NCBI GenBank assembly: GCA_019347715.1
Contig: JAHWKU010000003.1
Span: 1 to 64,000 of the forward strand
Direction of reading: 5' to 3'
DNA from: Actinomycetota bacterium
GTDB taxonomy: Bacteria; Actinomycetota; CADDZG01; JAHWKV01
Length of the DNA: 64,000 nt
The notes beneath the pieces are model-generated. The model was not told where the DNA came from, searched no databases, and worked only from the letters and a program-made list of their open reading frames with translations. Shown here piece by piece: positions 1-7,860 of the stretch (positions are counted from its first letter, which is position 1; every line of letters starts with the position of its first letter). The position numbers and the translations under genes are program-made.

Positions 1-930
1 GAGCTGTCGGAGACGGCTGTGCGAATCAAAGATGCCCTTGCCGAGAAGGGGGCTCTTTTCTTCCGGCAGATCTCAGAGGCTGCAGGGATTCAAGGTGACC
101 AGGAGCTGCTGCTGTCGCTGTGGGAGCTCGTATGGGCGGGGCTCGTGACGAATGACACCACTGCACCGCTTCGCGCCTTGGTCGGCCGCGCCGGCCAGCG
201 CACGCGGCCGATGGGACGCAGTCGACGGGGAAGGCCTGCTCTTCCCGCAAAGGCCGGGCCCCCTTCGGGGGCCGGCCGCTGGAGCCTTCTCCCCAGCCGA
301 TCGGATGATTCGACGAGACGGTTGCATGCGCTCGCCGAACAGCTATTGGATCGACACGGTGTCGTCACGCGCGGGATCGTCTCCGTGGAGCCCGTTATTG
401 GGGGTTTCTCCGGCATCTACCAGGTGTTGAAGGCCTTCGAGGAGACGGGGAAATGCCGGCGGGGATATTTCGTCGAGGGACTCGGCGCGGCTCAGTTCGC
501 GATGCCAGGAGCGGTCGATCGCATGAGGGGGATGGCTGATGAAGGAACCATTGAGCAATCTGCCTTGGTGCTGGCCGCCACCGATCCCGCAAACCCATTC
601 GGTGCTGCCGTTCCATGGCCGGTGAGGCCTGGGGAGGAAGGGGGCCGAAAACATCGGCCCGGCCGGAAGGTGGGAGCGCTGGTAGTGATGGTGAACGGAG
701 AGCTCGTCCTTTACGTCGAACGCGGCGGCCGAACCCTTTTGACCTGGAGCGAAAATACAGAGGTTCTTCAGCCGGCCGTCGATGCACTTGCTCTGGCCGT
801 GAGAGATGGAAGCCTCGGAAAGCTCTCGGTGGAAAAGGCCGACGGCGAAGCGATTGCAGAGACCCCGCTGGCCGGCGTGCTGGAACAAGCTGGGTTCCGA
901 TCGACACCGCGCGGCCTGCGGCTGAGGTAG
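1..930 (+). CDS. lhr: Lhr-like ATP-dependent helicase, C-terminal part (5' end outside window)
   Basis: The reading frame is open from base 1, so the gene starts upstream of the window; the GTG at 19 is an internal valine. The visible ~309 residues match the C-terminal region of large Lhr-type superfamily 2 helicases, which act in DNA repair. Recognisable stretches are the LLSLWELVWAGLVTND winged-helix-like segment and a RHGVVTRG...GGFSGIYQVL...GKCRRGYFVEGLGAAQFA block followed by a short C-terminal domain. The helicase motor motifs lie upstream and cannot be seen. The gene directly downstream is a Nei-type glycosylase, a neighbour pair also seen in mycobacteria, which supports a repair role. 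The product call rests on family recognition of the C-terminal part only. Confidence 0.8.
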   Translation, partial: ELSETAVRIKDALAEKGALFFRQISEAAGIQGDQELLLSLWELVWAGLVTNDTTAPLRALVGRAGQRTRPMGRSRRGRPALPAKAGPPSGAGRWSLLPSRSDDSTRRLHALAEQLLDRHGVVTRGIVSVEPVIGGFSGIYQVLKAFEETGKCRRGYFVEGLGAAQFAMPGAVDRMRGMADEGTIEQSALVLAATDPANPFGAAVPWPVRPGEEGGRKHRPGRKVGALVVMVNGELVLYVERGGRTLLTWSENTEVLQPAVDALALAVRDGSLGKLSVEKADGEAIAETPLAGVLEQAGFRSTPRGLRLR

Positions 931-936
931 GAGGGC

Positions 937-980
937 CGACACCCCGCGAGGTCCCGGTTTTGGGGAGCGAGCGGGTGTCG
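937..980 (+). terminator. Imperfect hairpin between helicase and nei genes
   Basis: Arms CGACACCCCGC (937-947) and GCGGGTGTCG (971-980) pair with a single bulged base, and the loop holds a smaller CCC/GGG pairing. No T-run follows, so this is not a classic Rho-independent terminator. It lies in the 60-base gap just before the nei start and could be a weak terminator or an mRNA structure. Confidence 0.3.
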
Positions 981-990
981 CGTGCCATAA

Positions 991-1770
991 ATGCCTGAGG
1001 GAGACACTGTTCATCGGTCGGCCAAAGCCATGCATCGGGCACTCGCGGGCCGAACTTTGAAGCGGACCGACTTCCGTGTCCCCCAATTGGCTACGACAGA
1101 CCTAGCTGGAAGCTCGATCACCGAAGTCGTCGCCCGCGGAAAACATATGCTGACCCGAACCGATGATGGCTGGACTATTCACACGCACTTCAAGATGGAA
1201 GGTTCGTGGCATCTGTACCGAACCGGAGAGCGCTGGCAGGGTCCCGACTGGCAAGTGCGCGTGGTACTGGAGACCGATCCATTCATAGCGGTGGGCTTTC
1301 AGCTCGCGATCGTCGACCTCATCAGAACGAACGACGAGGAAGACTCGCTTGGCCATCTTGGGCCCGACATACTGGGCCCCGACTGGGACCTGAACGAAGC
1401 AATAAGGCGGATAACTTCCGATCCCGGCCGTGAGATCGGCGATGCTTTGTTCGATCAGAGAAATGTGGCTGGAATCGGAAACCTGTATCTGAACGAGACG
1501 CTTTATCTGCGCGGTATCCATCCCAGGACTCTGGTTTCGGACACCCCCGAGCTGGAGGATGTCTTGCTGCTGGCCAAGCGGCTCATGGCAGCGAACGTTG
1601 GCCTCGCCATCCAGACAACGACCGGCAACAGGCGGCTGAGCGACAAGCATTGGGTATTCGAGCGGCCCGGCCATTACTGCCGCCGCTGCGGGACGCCGGT
1701 GGAAGTGTCACGGCAAGGGGAGTTCCGCCGCCTCATCTATTGGTGCCCGGGTTGCCAGCCGGCGGAGTAG
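991..1770 (+). CDS. nei: Fpg/Nei family DNA glycosylase (endonuclease VIII type)
   Basis: This is a 259-residue bifunctional DNA glycosylase/AP lyase that excises oxidised bases. It begins MPEGDTV, where Pro2 is the Schiff-base nucleophile and Glu3 the catalytic acid of the family. The conserved lysine of the RGKHML segment follows at about residue 52. The helix-two-turn-helix region lies around LFDQRNVAGIGNLYLNE. A C-terminal zinc finger is present with the pattern CRRCG...CPGC (residues ~230-256). The MPEGDTV start and overall pattern resemble mycobacterial Nei1/Nei2 rather than MutM, which usually begins MPELPEV. The helicase gene upstream makes a repair pair, and the ATG follows a possible hairpin at 937-980. 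Confidence 0.93.
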   Translation: MPEGDTVHRSAKAMHRALAGRTLKRTDFRVPQLATTDLAGSSITEVVARGKHMLTRTDDGWTIHTHFKMEGSWHLYRTGERWQGPDWQVRVVLETDPFIAVGFQLAIVDLIRTNDEEDSLGHLGPDILGPDWDLNEAIRRITSDPGREIGDALFDQRNVAGIGNLYLNETLYLRGIHPRTLVSDTPELEDVLLLAKRLMAANVGLAIQTTTGNRRLSDKHWVFERPGHYCRRCGTPVEVSRQGEFRRLIYWCPGCQPAE

Positions 1771-1798
1771 CATCGGCGTTGAAAAGGAGGTCAGCGGT

Positions 1799-2344
1799 TT
1801 GGCAGAGCGCAGGATCGTAATTGTCGGAAGTTTCTCCACGGGCAAGACCACGCTGGCAGAGGAGCTGGCCAGGGAGCTCCGCCTCCCACTGCTGCCGGAG
1901 ACGGCCCGCGAGGTGGTCGAGCTGGGCTTCAAACTCGACAAAGACGCGAATGCGGAGACAGAAACGCTCATCTTCCTGAAGCAATACAACAACGAGATCT
2001 CAACTCCTGAGTTCGTCGGAGACCGTTCGTTGATCGATGCCATGGCGTATGCCGGATGGGTTCTGGACAACCAACCGCGAAGAAAAGAGAACGCCCTGTG
2101 GGAGGAATGCGAGGAACTCGCGGAGCGCAGCCTCAGAACGAATTATTCAGACGTCTTCTACTTGCCGATCGAATTTCCCATCGTGGCGGATGGACTTCGA
2201 CCGATGGATCCCGAGTTCCAGCAGGAAATCGACCAGCGGATCCTTCGGCTGCTTGAAACCCACAGCATCGCCTACAAGACTGTGAAGGGTTCGGTGGAGG
2301 AGAGATTGGATCAGATCGGGTCCCATTTGGACGGGCGACGGTAA
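1799..2344 (+). CDS. P-loop ATPase/kinase-like protein (AAA_28/NadR-like)
   Basis: This 181-residue protein carries an N-terminal Walker A motif (GSFSTGKTT, residues ~9-17) and the ETARE segment (~36) common in NadR-like and AAA_28 nucleotide-binding proteins. A DRSLIDAMAY stretch near residue 75 resembles the acceptor-binding part of small-molecule or nucleoside kinases. The start is TTG at 1799, chosen because AAAGGAGG at 1783-1790 sits eight bases upstream; no ATG gives the full P-loop. It is probably co-transcribed with the small gene at 2355. The substrate is not predictable from the sequence. Confidence 0.75.
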   Translation: MAERRIVIVGSFSTGKTTLAEELARELRLPLLPETAREVVELGFKLDKDANAETETLIFLKQYNNEISTPEFVGDRSLIDAMAYAGWVLDNQPRRKENALWEECEELAERSLRTNYSDVFYLPIEFPIVADGLRPMDPEFQQEIDQRILRLLETHSIAYKTVKGSVEERLDQIGSHLDGRR

Positions 2345-2354
2345 TCTGGGATAG

Positions 2355-2630
2355 ATGAGCGACGAGGATTTGTTGCGTCAGGCGGAGCAGGCACTTACCG
2401 AGATCGACCGCGCCCAGGGGTTAAACGACGAGCATGCAGATGTTCTCGCCGCTCTGCGGCTGCGTATACACGGGGCCCCCAAGAAAACTCTCGACGACGC
2501 TCTCAAAGCCGCGGGGGATCTCAGGGGGAAGGTCTCTCTCGAAGAGGTGGAGGTGCCGGAAAAGACTGGTCCGACACTCGACGATGCGATCAAGAGTCCG
2601 CCGAAGAAAATCGAGTGGCCCTCGGAGTGA
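2355..2630 (+). CDS. Small acidic hypothetical protein
   Basis: This 91-residue protein was not recognised as any family. It is charged and helix-rich in the N-terminal half (EDLLRQAEQALTEIDRAQ), followed by a proline-containing acidic tail ending in KKIEWPSE. It has no signal peptide, membrane segment or cysteines. It starts ten bases after the stop of the ATPase gene, so the two are likely one transcript, and it ends four bases before the convergent stop of otsA. Confidence 0.6.
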   Translation: MSDEDLLRQAEQALTEIDRAQGLNDEHADVLAALRLRIHGAPKKTLDDALKAAGDLRGKVSLEEVEVPEKTGPTLDDAIKSPPKKIEWPSE

Positions 2631-2634
2631 GTCT

Positions 2635-4041
2635 CTAGGTCATTCCTTCGACGTCCGAGATCATCTCGTTCGTCCAGTCGAAAACATCATGGTTGTGAAC
2701 GCTTCCGGCCATTGCAGAAAGCCGGTCGCGGCGCTGTTGCTCAGGAATCTCGAGCGCGTCCTCGATGTGACTGGCGAGCCCCTCGACATCGAATGGGTTG
2801 CACATGATGGCTTGCTTTAGTTCTTGAGCCGCTCCCGTGAATTCGCTCAAAAGTAGGATTCCCGATCCACTACCCGCGGCCTGGGCAACGACGAACTCTT
2901 TGGCGACCAGGTTCATCCCGTCCTTAAGCGGTGTGACGAGTGCCACATCGGCCAAACGGTAGTAAGCCAAAAGGCGATGAAGGGGCACGCTTCGATACAG
3001 GTAGTGGACCGGAACCGGATGGCCAGGTTCTGTGAAGCGGCCGTTGATTCTTCCGACCTCTCCCTCTACGTCCGAACGAAGATCACGGTATTCCTTTACA
3101 TCGTCTCTGCTCGGCACCGCAATCTGGACCAGGGATACCTTCCTCCGCAAAGAGGGATTTCGTTCGAACATAAGCTCTACGGCCTTGAGACGATGCCGGA
3201 TGCCCTTCGTGTAGTCGAGGCGATCTACTCCCAGCAGAACCTTCCTTCCCTCAAATTGAGTTCGAAGCCGCTTCAACTCGCGCTCCACGTCGGGCTGAGT
3301 CGACGCGCTTGCAAATTCCTGAGCATCTATAGATATCGGGTGAGTAGCAGCCAGAACCGAACGGCCGTCCGAGGTGTGGACCCGGGTCCCCTCAACCTTT
3401 GCGTCCTCGAGGATCGTCTCGCAGGAGCGCAGGAAGTTATCTCTGTACAGGTCGGTGTGGAATCCCACCAGATCCGATCCGAGTATCCCGTTCAGCAACT
3501 CCTTTGACCATGGAAGTCGAGAGAAGAGCTCCGGCGCAGGAAACGGCGTATGAAGGAAGTATGCGATTGGCCCCTTCTCTTTCGCCGGGCGCAACATTGA
3601 TGGAAGGAGCATCAGGTGAAAGTCGTGGACCCATCGGATCGTTTCTTGGAGCAGTTTCGAACGCGTCGTTGCAGCGTGCGCGAACCGCCGGTTGGCTTCC
3701 ACGTATGCATCCCACCATTGGCGATTGAAAGCAGGCTGCTCGATGAGGTCGTGGAATAGGGGCCAGAGCGTTCGGTTGCAGAATCCGTGGTAGTAGCCGT
3801 CGAGGGTCTTGCGGTCGAGCTGCACAGGATGCAGCCGGATAGCCCCCAGGTCTTCGACCCGCCTTGGAACTTCGCTCGTCCCGCCGTCCCAGCCAACCCA
3901 GGCGCCGCCTCGCTTCTCCAAAGCTGGGCGCAGGGCCGTGACTAAACCGCCGTCCGCGGCCCTCCAGCCGTCCCGGGCTTTCACGACCGGGAGCCGGTTC
4001 GCAAATGCGACTAGCGGTAATTCCTTGCTTGTCGGAGCCAT
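2635..4041 (-). CDS. otsA: Trehalose-6-phosphate synthase
   Basis: This GT20 glycosyltransferase joins a nucleotide-activated glucose to glucose-6-phosphate to make trehalose-6-phosphate, a step of stress protectant synthesis. It has 468 residues, the usual OtsA length. Visible motifs are the N-terminal FANRLPV strand and GGLVTAL loop, WVHDFHLMLLP, FLHTPFP, GVDRLDYTKGI (nucleotide-sugar and phosphate site) and VTPLKDGMNLVAKEF. The ATG at 4041 is chosen; the frame stays open to 4335, but the extra 98 residues are serine/arginine-rich and overlap the neighbouring FIST gene. It follows the FIST gene by 22 bases, so a fumC-FIST-otsA transcript is likely. No otsB phosphatase is in the window. Confidence 0.95.
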   Translation of the reverse strand: MAPTSKELPLVAFANRLPVVKARDGWRAADGGLVTALRPALEKRGGAWVGWDGGTSEVPRRVEDLGAIRLHPVQLDRKTLDGYYHGFCNRTLWPLFHDLIEQPAFNRQWWDAYVEANRRFAHAATTRSKLLQETIRWVHDFHLMLLPSMLRPAKEKGPIAYFLHTPFPAPELFSRLPWSKELLNGILGSDLVGFHTDLYRDNFLRSCETILEDAKVEGTRVHTSDGRSVLAATHPISIDAQEFASASTQPDVERELKRLRTQFEGRKVLLGVDRLDYTKGIRHRLKAVELMFERNPSLRRKVSLVQIAVPSRDDVKEYRDLRSDVEGEVGRINGRFTEPGHPVPVHYLYRSVPLHRLLAYYRLADVALVTPLKDGMNLVAKEFVVAQAAGSGSGILLLSEFTGAAQELKQAIMCNPFDVEGLASHIEDALEIPEQQRRDRLSAMAGSVHNHDVFDWTNEMISDVEGMT

Positions 4042-4063
4042 GACCGCCTTTGGTAGATGGTAT

Positions 4064-5233
4064 CTAGTCGCGCTGGTCCGTGAAAAGAGCGATGCTCGCA
4101 GTGTAACCGTGGATGAAGGTTCGGCCCCCGACCGGGCCCACCTCGCCGGCGCAGAACATGCCTGCAGCAGGGATATCGCCAAGGATCGATTCGACGGCGA
4201 TGATGTCGTGATTCGAGCTTCCGAAGAGGCCAGTGCCTCGCCCGTTGCACACGAACATGAGCGCCGCTTCGGGGTGATCGGAGTCGTTGGCGCTGAGTAG
4301 CGAAGACAATTCGTCGTCTGCAGCGCCGGCATCACGAAGATGGAACTGAACTGTCTTTCCGACTTCGATCACCTCGCCCACCGCCATCGCCCCTGTTTCG
4401 AGGTTCACTTGAGCGACGTTCCTTACGAGGAAGTCTCCGTGCGCGGGGGATTCGGTGTATTCGTCGACGACGATTCCAAGCATCGGCGGCACGCCCTGCA
4501 TCAGCGCTTGGTCCTCGGGAGGCAGCTTCATGGCGATCTCCCTGAGCCGAGCGAGCGGAGGTTTTCCGCCCATCTCCAGGATGACGTTGTGTTCTGCAGC
4601 CGTAACAACGAAGGGGTCGCCGATGGGTTTGCACCCCTGCGATACCACGGGCTTGAGGGAGATAGGGGAGCCGACAACTACTCCTACCGCTCCCGAAGAC
4701 TTGATCGAATCGTTGAAGACCAGGGTGTGTCCGGTTTCACCGAAGCCACCGCTTGCCATCCCGCCGATGATTGGCATCTGTGGACTACCAGTATTCAGTG
4801 CGCTAAGAAGGGCTTGGGTCGGAAACGTCAGTGGATCTGTGAGCAGGATCGCCCCGGTCGATTCCGCGCCGAGGAGAGGGAACCCAACCAGAGCGTGTCC
4901 ATCTGGCGTTTCCTTGAGATCGACTGTGAATGCTTCGACCGGCGCGCCGCCAAGGTGTGAGACCCAAAGAGCAAACCCCGGGCCGCTTTCGATCTCCTGG
5001 CTCTCGGCGATCACGGCTTCGGTCGTACATCCGATAAGCCACGCTCGGTCTATCTCCCGGTAAATAGCTTCGATCGCCGATTCGAGCTGATCGTGGTGAG
5101 AGGAAGAGTAGAAAACGAACGCCAGCTCGGGCTTTAATCCCTCGAGACCATCGACCGCCCGCTTCGCGGTATCGGTTGCTGCCGTGACGGTGTCTTCAAG
5201 GGTAGAAAGAGCAGTCGCAGCCTTGAACGTCAG
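4064..5233 (-). CDS. FIST-domain (FIST_N + FIST_C) sensory protein
   Basis: The ~389-residue product has the FIST architecture: an N-terminal domain with LAFVFYSSSHH and the hallmark WLIGCTTEAVIAE strand, then a FIST_C domain with HPEAALMFVCNGRGTGLFG and GMFCAGEVGPVGGRTFIHG. FIST domains are proposed intracellular ligand-binding sensor modules. A GTG at 5014 looks like a start but lies inside the GCTTEA block. The frame extends back to a stop at 5245-5247 and contains no ATG, GTG or TTG in that stretch. CTG at 5231-5233 overlaps the fumC stop as CTGA and has GAGGGGGG six bases upstream, so I place the start there. Coupling to fumC is likely. The ligand is unknown. Confidence 0.85.
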   Translation of the reverse strand: MTFKAATALSTLEDTVTAATDTAKRAVDGLEGLKPELAFVFYSSSHHDQLESAIEAIYREIDRAWLIGCTTEAVIAESQEIESGPGFALWVSHLGGAPVEAFTVDLKETPDGHALVGFPLLGAESTGAILLTDPLTFPTQALLSALNTGSPQMPIIGGMASGGFGETGHTLVFNDSIKSSGAVGVVVGSPISLKPVVSQGCKPIGDPFVVTAAEHNVILEMGGKPPLARLREIAMKLPPEDQALMQGVPPMLGIVVDEYTESPAHGDFLVRNVAQVNLETGAMAVGEVIEVGKTVQFHLRDAGAADDELSSLLSANDSDHPEAALMFVCNGRGTGLFGSSNHDIIAVESILGDIPAAGMFCAGEVGPVGGRTFIHGYTASIALFTDQRD

Positions 5234-6630
5234 GACAGGCCCCCCTCAGTCATTCCCCTTGGGTTGAGCGCGTCATCGACCTGCTCTTCGGTCATCAAGC
5301 CCTTTTCGAGAACGATCTCTTTCAGGCTCTTGCCGGTTCGATAAGCCTCCTTCGAGACCTCCGCCGCCGCGTCGTATCCGATCTCGGGAACCAGCGCGGT
5401 CACCGTCACCAAGGACCGTTCCAGAAGCTCGCGGCAGCGATCGGCATCGGCTTCGATTCCTTCGACGCAGCGCGTTGCGAGGAGCTCAGCCGCGGCGCCG
5501 AGAGTCTCGATCGAGAAGAGGAGGTCGTAGGCCATTAGCGGCATCATCGTGTTCAGCTCGAAATAACTTCCAAGCCCACCGAGGGTGATGGCGGCGTCGT
5601 TTCCGATGACCTGAGCTGCGACCTGTATGACGGCTTCCGGGATAACGGGGTTGACTTTGCCCGGCATGATGCTGGAGCCGGGCTGCAGCTCGGGGAGTTT
5701 TATCTCTGCGAGTCCCGTCCTCGGCCCCGATGCCAGCCAGCGAAGATCGTTTGCGATCTTGGCGAGAGATACCGCTACGGTTTTGAGCACCCCGGAGACT
5801 TCCACGACCGCGTCTCTCGAGCCCTGTGCCTCGAAGTGATCGGGGGCTTCAACCAGAGGGATCCCGATGCGGTTACCGATTAAACCGATGGTCTTTGTGG
5901 CGAACTCCTCGTGGGAGTTGATGCCGGTACCAACCGCGGTGCCTCCGAGAGCAAGTTCCGAAAGGTGGGGAAGCGCCCCGGCGAGCCGAGCAAGGCCATG
6001 ATCAACCTGAGATGCATAACCTGCGAACTCCTGGCCCAATCGCACGGGTGTCGCATCCATAAGGTGAGTTCGGCCAGACTTGATGACATCGTCGAAGGCT
6101 TGGGCCTTCGTAGAAAGCGCGTCTCTCAAGTGTTCGAGTGAGGGAAGGAGTTCCTGCGAAATGGCCAGCAAGGCTGCGATGTGCGTGGCCGTGGGGATGA
6201 CGTCGTTCGACGACTGACACATGTTGACGTGATCGTTTGGATGAACCGGCGTCTTGGATCCGATTTCGCCCTCGAGCAGCTCTATGGCGCGGTTTGCTAT
6301 CACCTCATTGGCATTCATGTTTGTCGAGGTACCCGAGCCCGTTTGGAAAACGTCGATGGCGAAGTCATCGTCGTGGCCACCTTCGATGACTTCCTCCGCG
6401 GCATCGCGAATCGCCTGAGCGATCTGGCTTTCGAGCAGACCGAGGTCTTCATTGGTCTGGGCTGCCGCCCATTTGATGAGTCCCAGGGCTTCGATGAACC
6501 GTCTTGAGAATTTCCAAGACGAGATCGGAAAGTTATCGATGGCCCTCTGCGTCGAGGCACCGTAATACGAAGAGGAAGGCACCTGCACCTCTCCCATCGA
6601 GTCTTTTTCCACTCGGAACTGATCCGACAC
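5230..6630 (-). CDS. fumC: Class II fumarate hydratase
   Basis: This enzyme interconverts fumarate and malate in the TCA cycle as a homotetramer. The 466 residues show the superfamily signature GSSIMPGKVNPVIPEA and the catalytic-histidine block SGRTHLMDATPVRLGQE. The THLMDA form favours fumarase over aspartase, which usually has TQLQDA. The N-terminus reads SDQFRVEKDSMGEVQVP, as in other fumarases, so the GTG at 6630 is preferred. A TTG at 6693 would add 21 residues without family counterparts and would reach toward the divergent phosphatase gene. The stop overlaps the proposed CTG start of the FIST gene. Confidence 0.95.
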   Translation of the reverse strand: MSDQFRVEKDSMGEVQVPSSSYYGASTQRAIDNFPISSWKFSRRFIEALGLIKWAAAQTNEDLGLLESQIAQAIRDAAEEVIEGGHDDDFAIDVFQTGSGTSTNMNANEVIANRAIELLEGEIGSKTPVHPNDHVNMCQSSNDVIPTATHIAALLAISQELLPSLEHLRDALSTKAQAFDDVIKSGRTHLMDATPVRLGQEFAGYASQVDHGLARLAGALPHLSELALGGTAVGTGINSHEEFATKTIGLIGNRIGIPLVEAPDHFEAQGSRDAVVEVSGVLKTVAVSLAKIANDLRWLASGPRTGLAEIKLPELQPGSSIMPGKVNPVIPEAVIQVAAQVIGNDAAITLGGLGSYFELNTMMPLMAYDLLFSIETLGAAAELLATRCVEGIEADADRCRELLERSLVTVTALVPEIGYDAAAEVSKEAYRTGKSLKEIVLEKGLMTEEQVDDALNPRGMTEGGLS

Positions 6631-6700
6631 GACGCGAATACTAAGTGACGGGAGGAGGACGTCCTCAAGTCTTCGCGGACCGATGATCGGCAAGATGAGT

Positions 6701-6706
6701 TATACA
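6701..6706 (+). promoter_or_regulatory. Candidate -10 element (TATACA), possibly leaderless transcript
   Basis: TATACA ends six bases before the ATG at 6713. If used as a -10 element, transcription would start at or very near the ATG. No convincing -35 box is visible. The position also argues for 6713 as the start over the in-frame ATGs at 6683 and 6695. Confidence 0.3.
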
Positions 6707-6712
6707 TCAGGC

Positions 6713-7354
6713 ATGTTGTTGCTCTTCGTTAGGCACGCGCTTACTTCCATGACTGGAAAGAAGCTGACCGGGTGGCTGCCTGGGTTCTCCCTCTCCAAAG
6801 AGGGAAAGAAGCAGGCCGACCAACTGTCCGCCAGGCTGTCAGATTTTCCTTTGAACGCCATATATTCCAGTCCGCTAGAGAGGTGCCTGGAAACCGCCGA
6901 GGCAATCGCAGCCCCTCACCGGCTTGAGGTGACTGAGGTGGAAGGGCTCGGTGAGATTCGCTATGGAGACTGGCAGGGCAAGCCTCTGAAGAGCCTTTAC
7001 CGGATGAAGGCGTGGCAGGAATTGCGAGCTCGTCCTGCCGATTTCAGATTCCCCAACGGTGAGACCATTCGCGAAGCTCAGGCCAGAGCGATAGTAGAGG
7101 TCGAGCAGATCCGTAAAGGCCATCGCGATACGGACGCCATCGCTATTTGCTCGCACGCCGATCTGATTCGGGTCATGGTCGCCGGGTACATTGGACTCTC
7201 TCTGGATCTTTATCACCGGATCTCCGTAGGTCCGGCTTCGGTAAGCGCCTTGTGGATGGGAGAACGGGGACCGAGCCTCCTCCTTTTGGGAGACACAGGA
7301 GATCTTGGGGATATAGGAAAGAGGCTGACAGACTCGATCAAGGGGAAATCGTGA
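6713..7354 (+). CDS. Histidine phosphatase family protein, MSMEG_4193 type
   Basis: This 213-residue phosphoglycerate-mutase-fold protein has its phospho-acceptor histidine in LLFVRHALT at the N-terminus. The family arginine and acid block is IYSSPLERCLETAEAI (~residues 49-64), and the second catalytic histidine is in ICSHADLIRVMVAGYIGL (~145-162). RHA in place of RHG is common in this subgroup. The GTGA overlap with the DUF3090 gene and the nearby SCO1664-type gene match a conserved actinobacterial cluster containing the MSMEG_4193 family. The physiological substrate is not known. ATG at 6713 is preferred because it starts right at the first beta strand. Confidence 0.88.
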   Translation: MLLLFVRHALTSMTGKKLTGWLPGFSLSKEGKKQADQLSARLSDFPLNAIYSSPLERCLETAEAIAAPHRLEVTEVEGLGEIRYGDWQGKPLKSLYRMKAWQELRARPADFRFPNGETIREAQARAIVEVEQIRKGHRDTDAIAICSHADLIRVMVAGYIGLSLDLYHRISVGPASVSALWMGERGPSLLLLGDTGDLGDIGKRLTDSIKGKS

Positions 7355-7860
7355 CGGAGAGCATCGAATTCGATCCCGTCGACCACATCACGGTCGGTGC
7401 GATCGGGGAGCCAGGAGACCGAACGTTTTTGCTCCAGGCGACCTATGGCGACGAAAAGGTGTGTCTGGTGATCGAGAAAGGACACATTCTTGCTCTAGCC
7501 GATGAAGCTCAAGAGCTGTTCGCAGACGCAGGCGTTCCCGATCCGCTGCCCCACTGGGATGCCGAAGTCATGGCGATCGATGAGTCCCTCGAACCGAGTT
7601 GGAGAGTCGGATCGGTGGGGGTCGGATTTACGGAAGAAACCGACCAGGTCCTGGTTGTCTGTCACGAGCTGGTCGATGAGGGCGAAGAGACCGCCACCGC
7701 GCAGTTCTGGATGTCGAGGAGCCAGCTTGCCGCTCTCACCGGATACGGCATGGTGATTGCATCTCAAGGACGTCCTGCCTGTCCTCTGTGTCGCAATCCG
7801 ATGAATCCCGAAGGGCACTACTGTGTTTCGTTGAACGGGAAGGCTCGCCCCGAACGGTAG
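7351..7860 (+). CDS. DUF3090 family protein
   Basis: This 169-residue protein belongs to the actinobacterial DUF3090/TIGR03847 group. It has an FDPVDHITVGAIGEPGDRTF N-terminal beta-rich part and a C-terminal CPLCRNPMNPEGHYC knuckle (CxxC with later His and Cys) that could bind zinc. The GTG at 7351 overlaps the stop of the phosphatase gene as GTGA, indicating translational coupling. In other actinobacteria the SCO1664-type gene follows directly, but here an SDR gene lies between on the other strand. The last 43 bases overlap the convergent SDR gene. Function is unknown. Confidence 0.87.
   Translation: MTESIEFDPVDHITVGAIGEPGDRTFLLQATYGDEKVCLVIEKGHILALADEAQELFADAGVPDPLPHWDAEVMAIDESLEPSWRVGSVGVGFTEETDQVLVVCHELVDEGEETATAQFWMSRSQLAALTGYGMVIASQGRPACPLCRNPMNPEGHYCVSLNGKARPER

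Noticed and set aside
343..1086. Long minus-strand frame opposite the helicase and nei genes
   Set aside because: It is the antisense shadow of two recognised genes, with cysteine/histidine-rich composition and no family pattern.
4042..4335. N-terminal extension of otsA
   Set aside because: The 98 extra residues are Ser/Arg-rich, match nothing in OtsA and overlap the FIST gene; the ATG at 4041 gives the canonical FANRLPV start.
5014..5016. GTG start of a short FIST protein
   Set aside because: The preceding codons in the same frame encode the FIST hallmark GCTTEA and the rest of the FIST_N domain.
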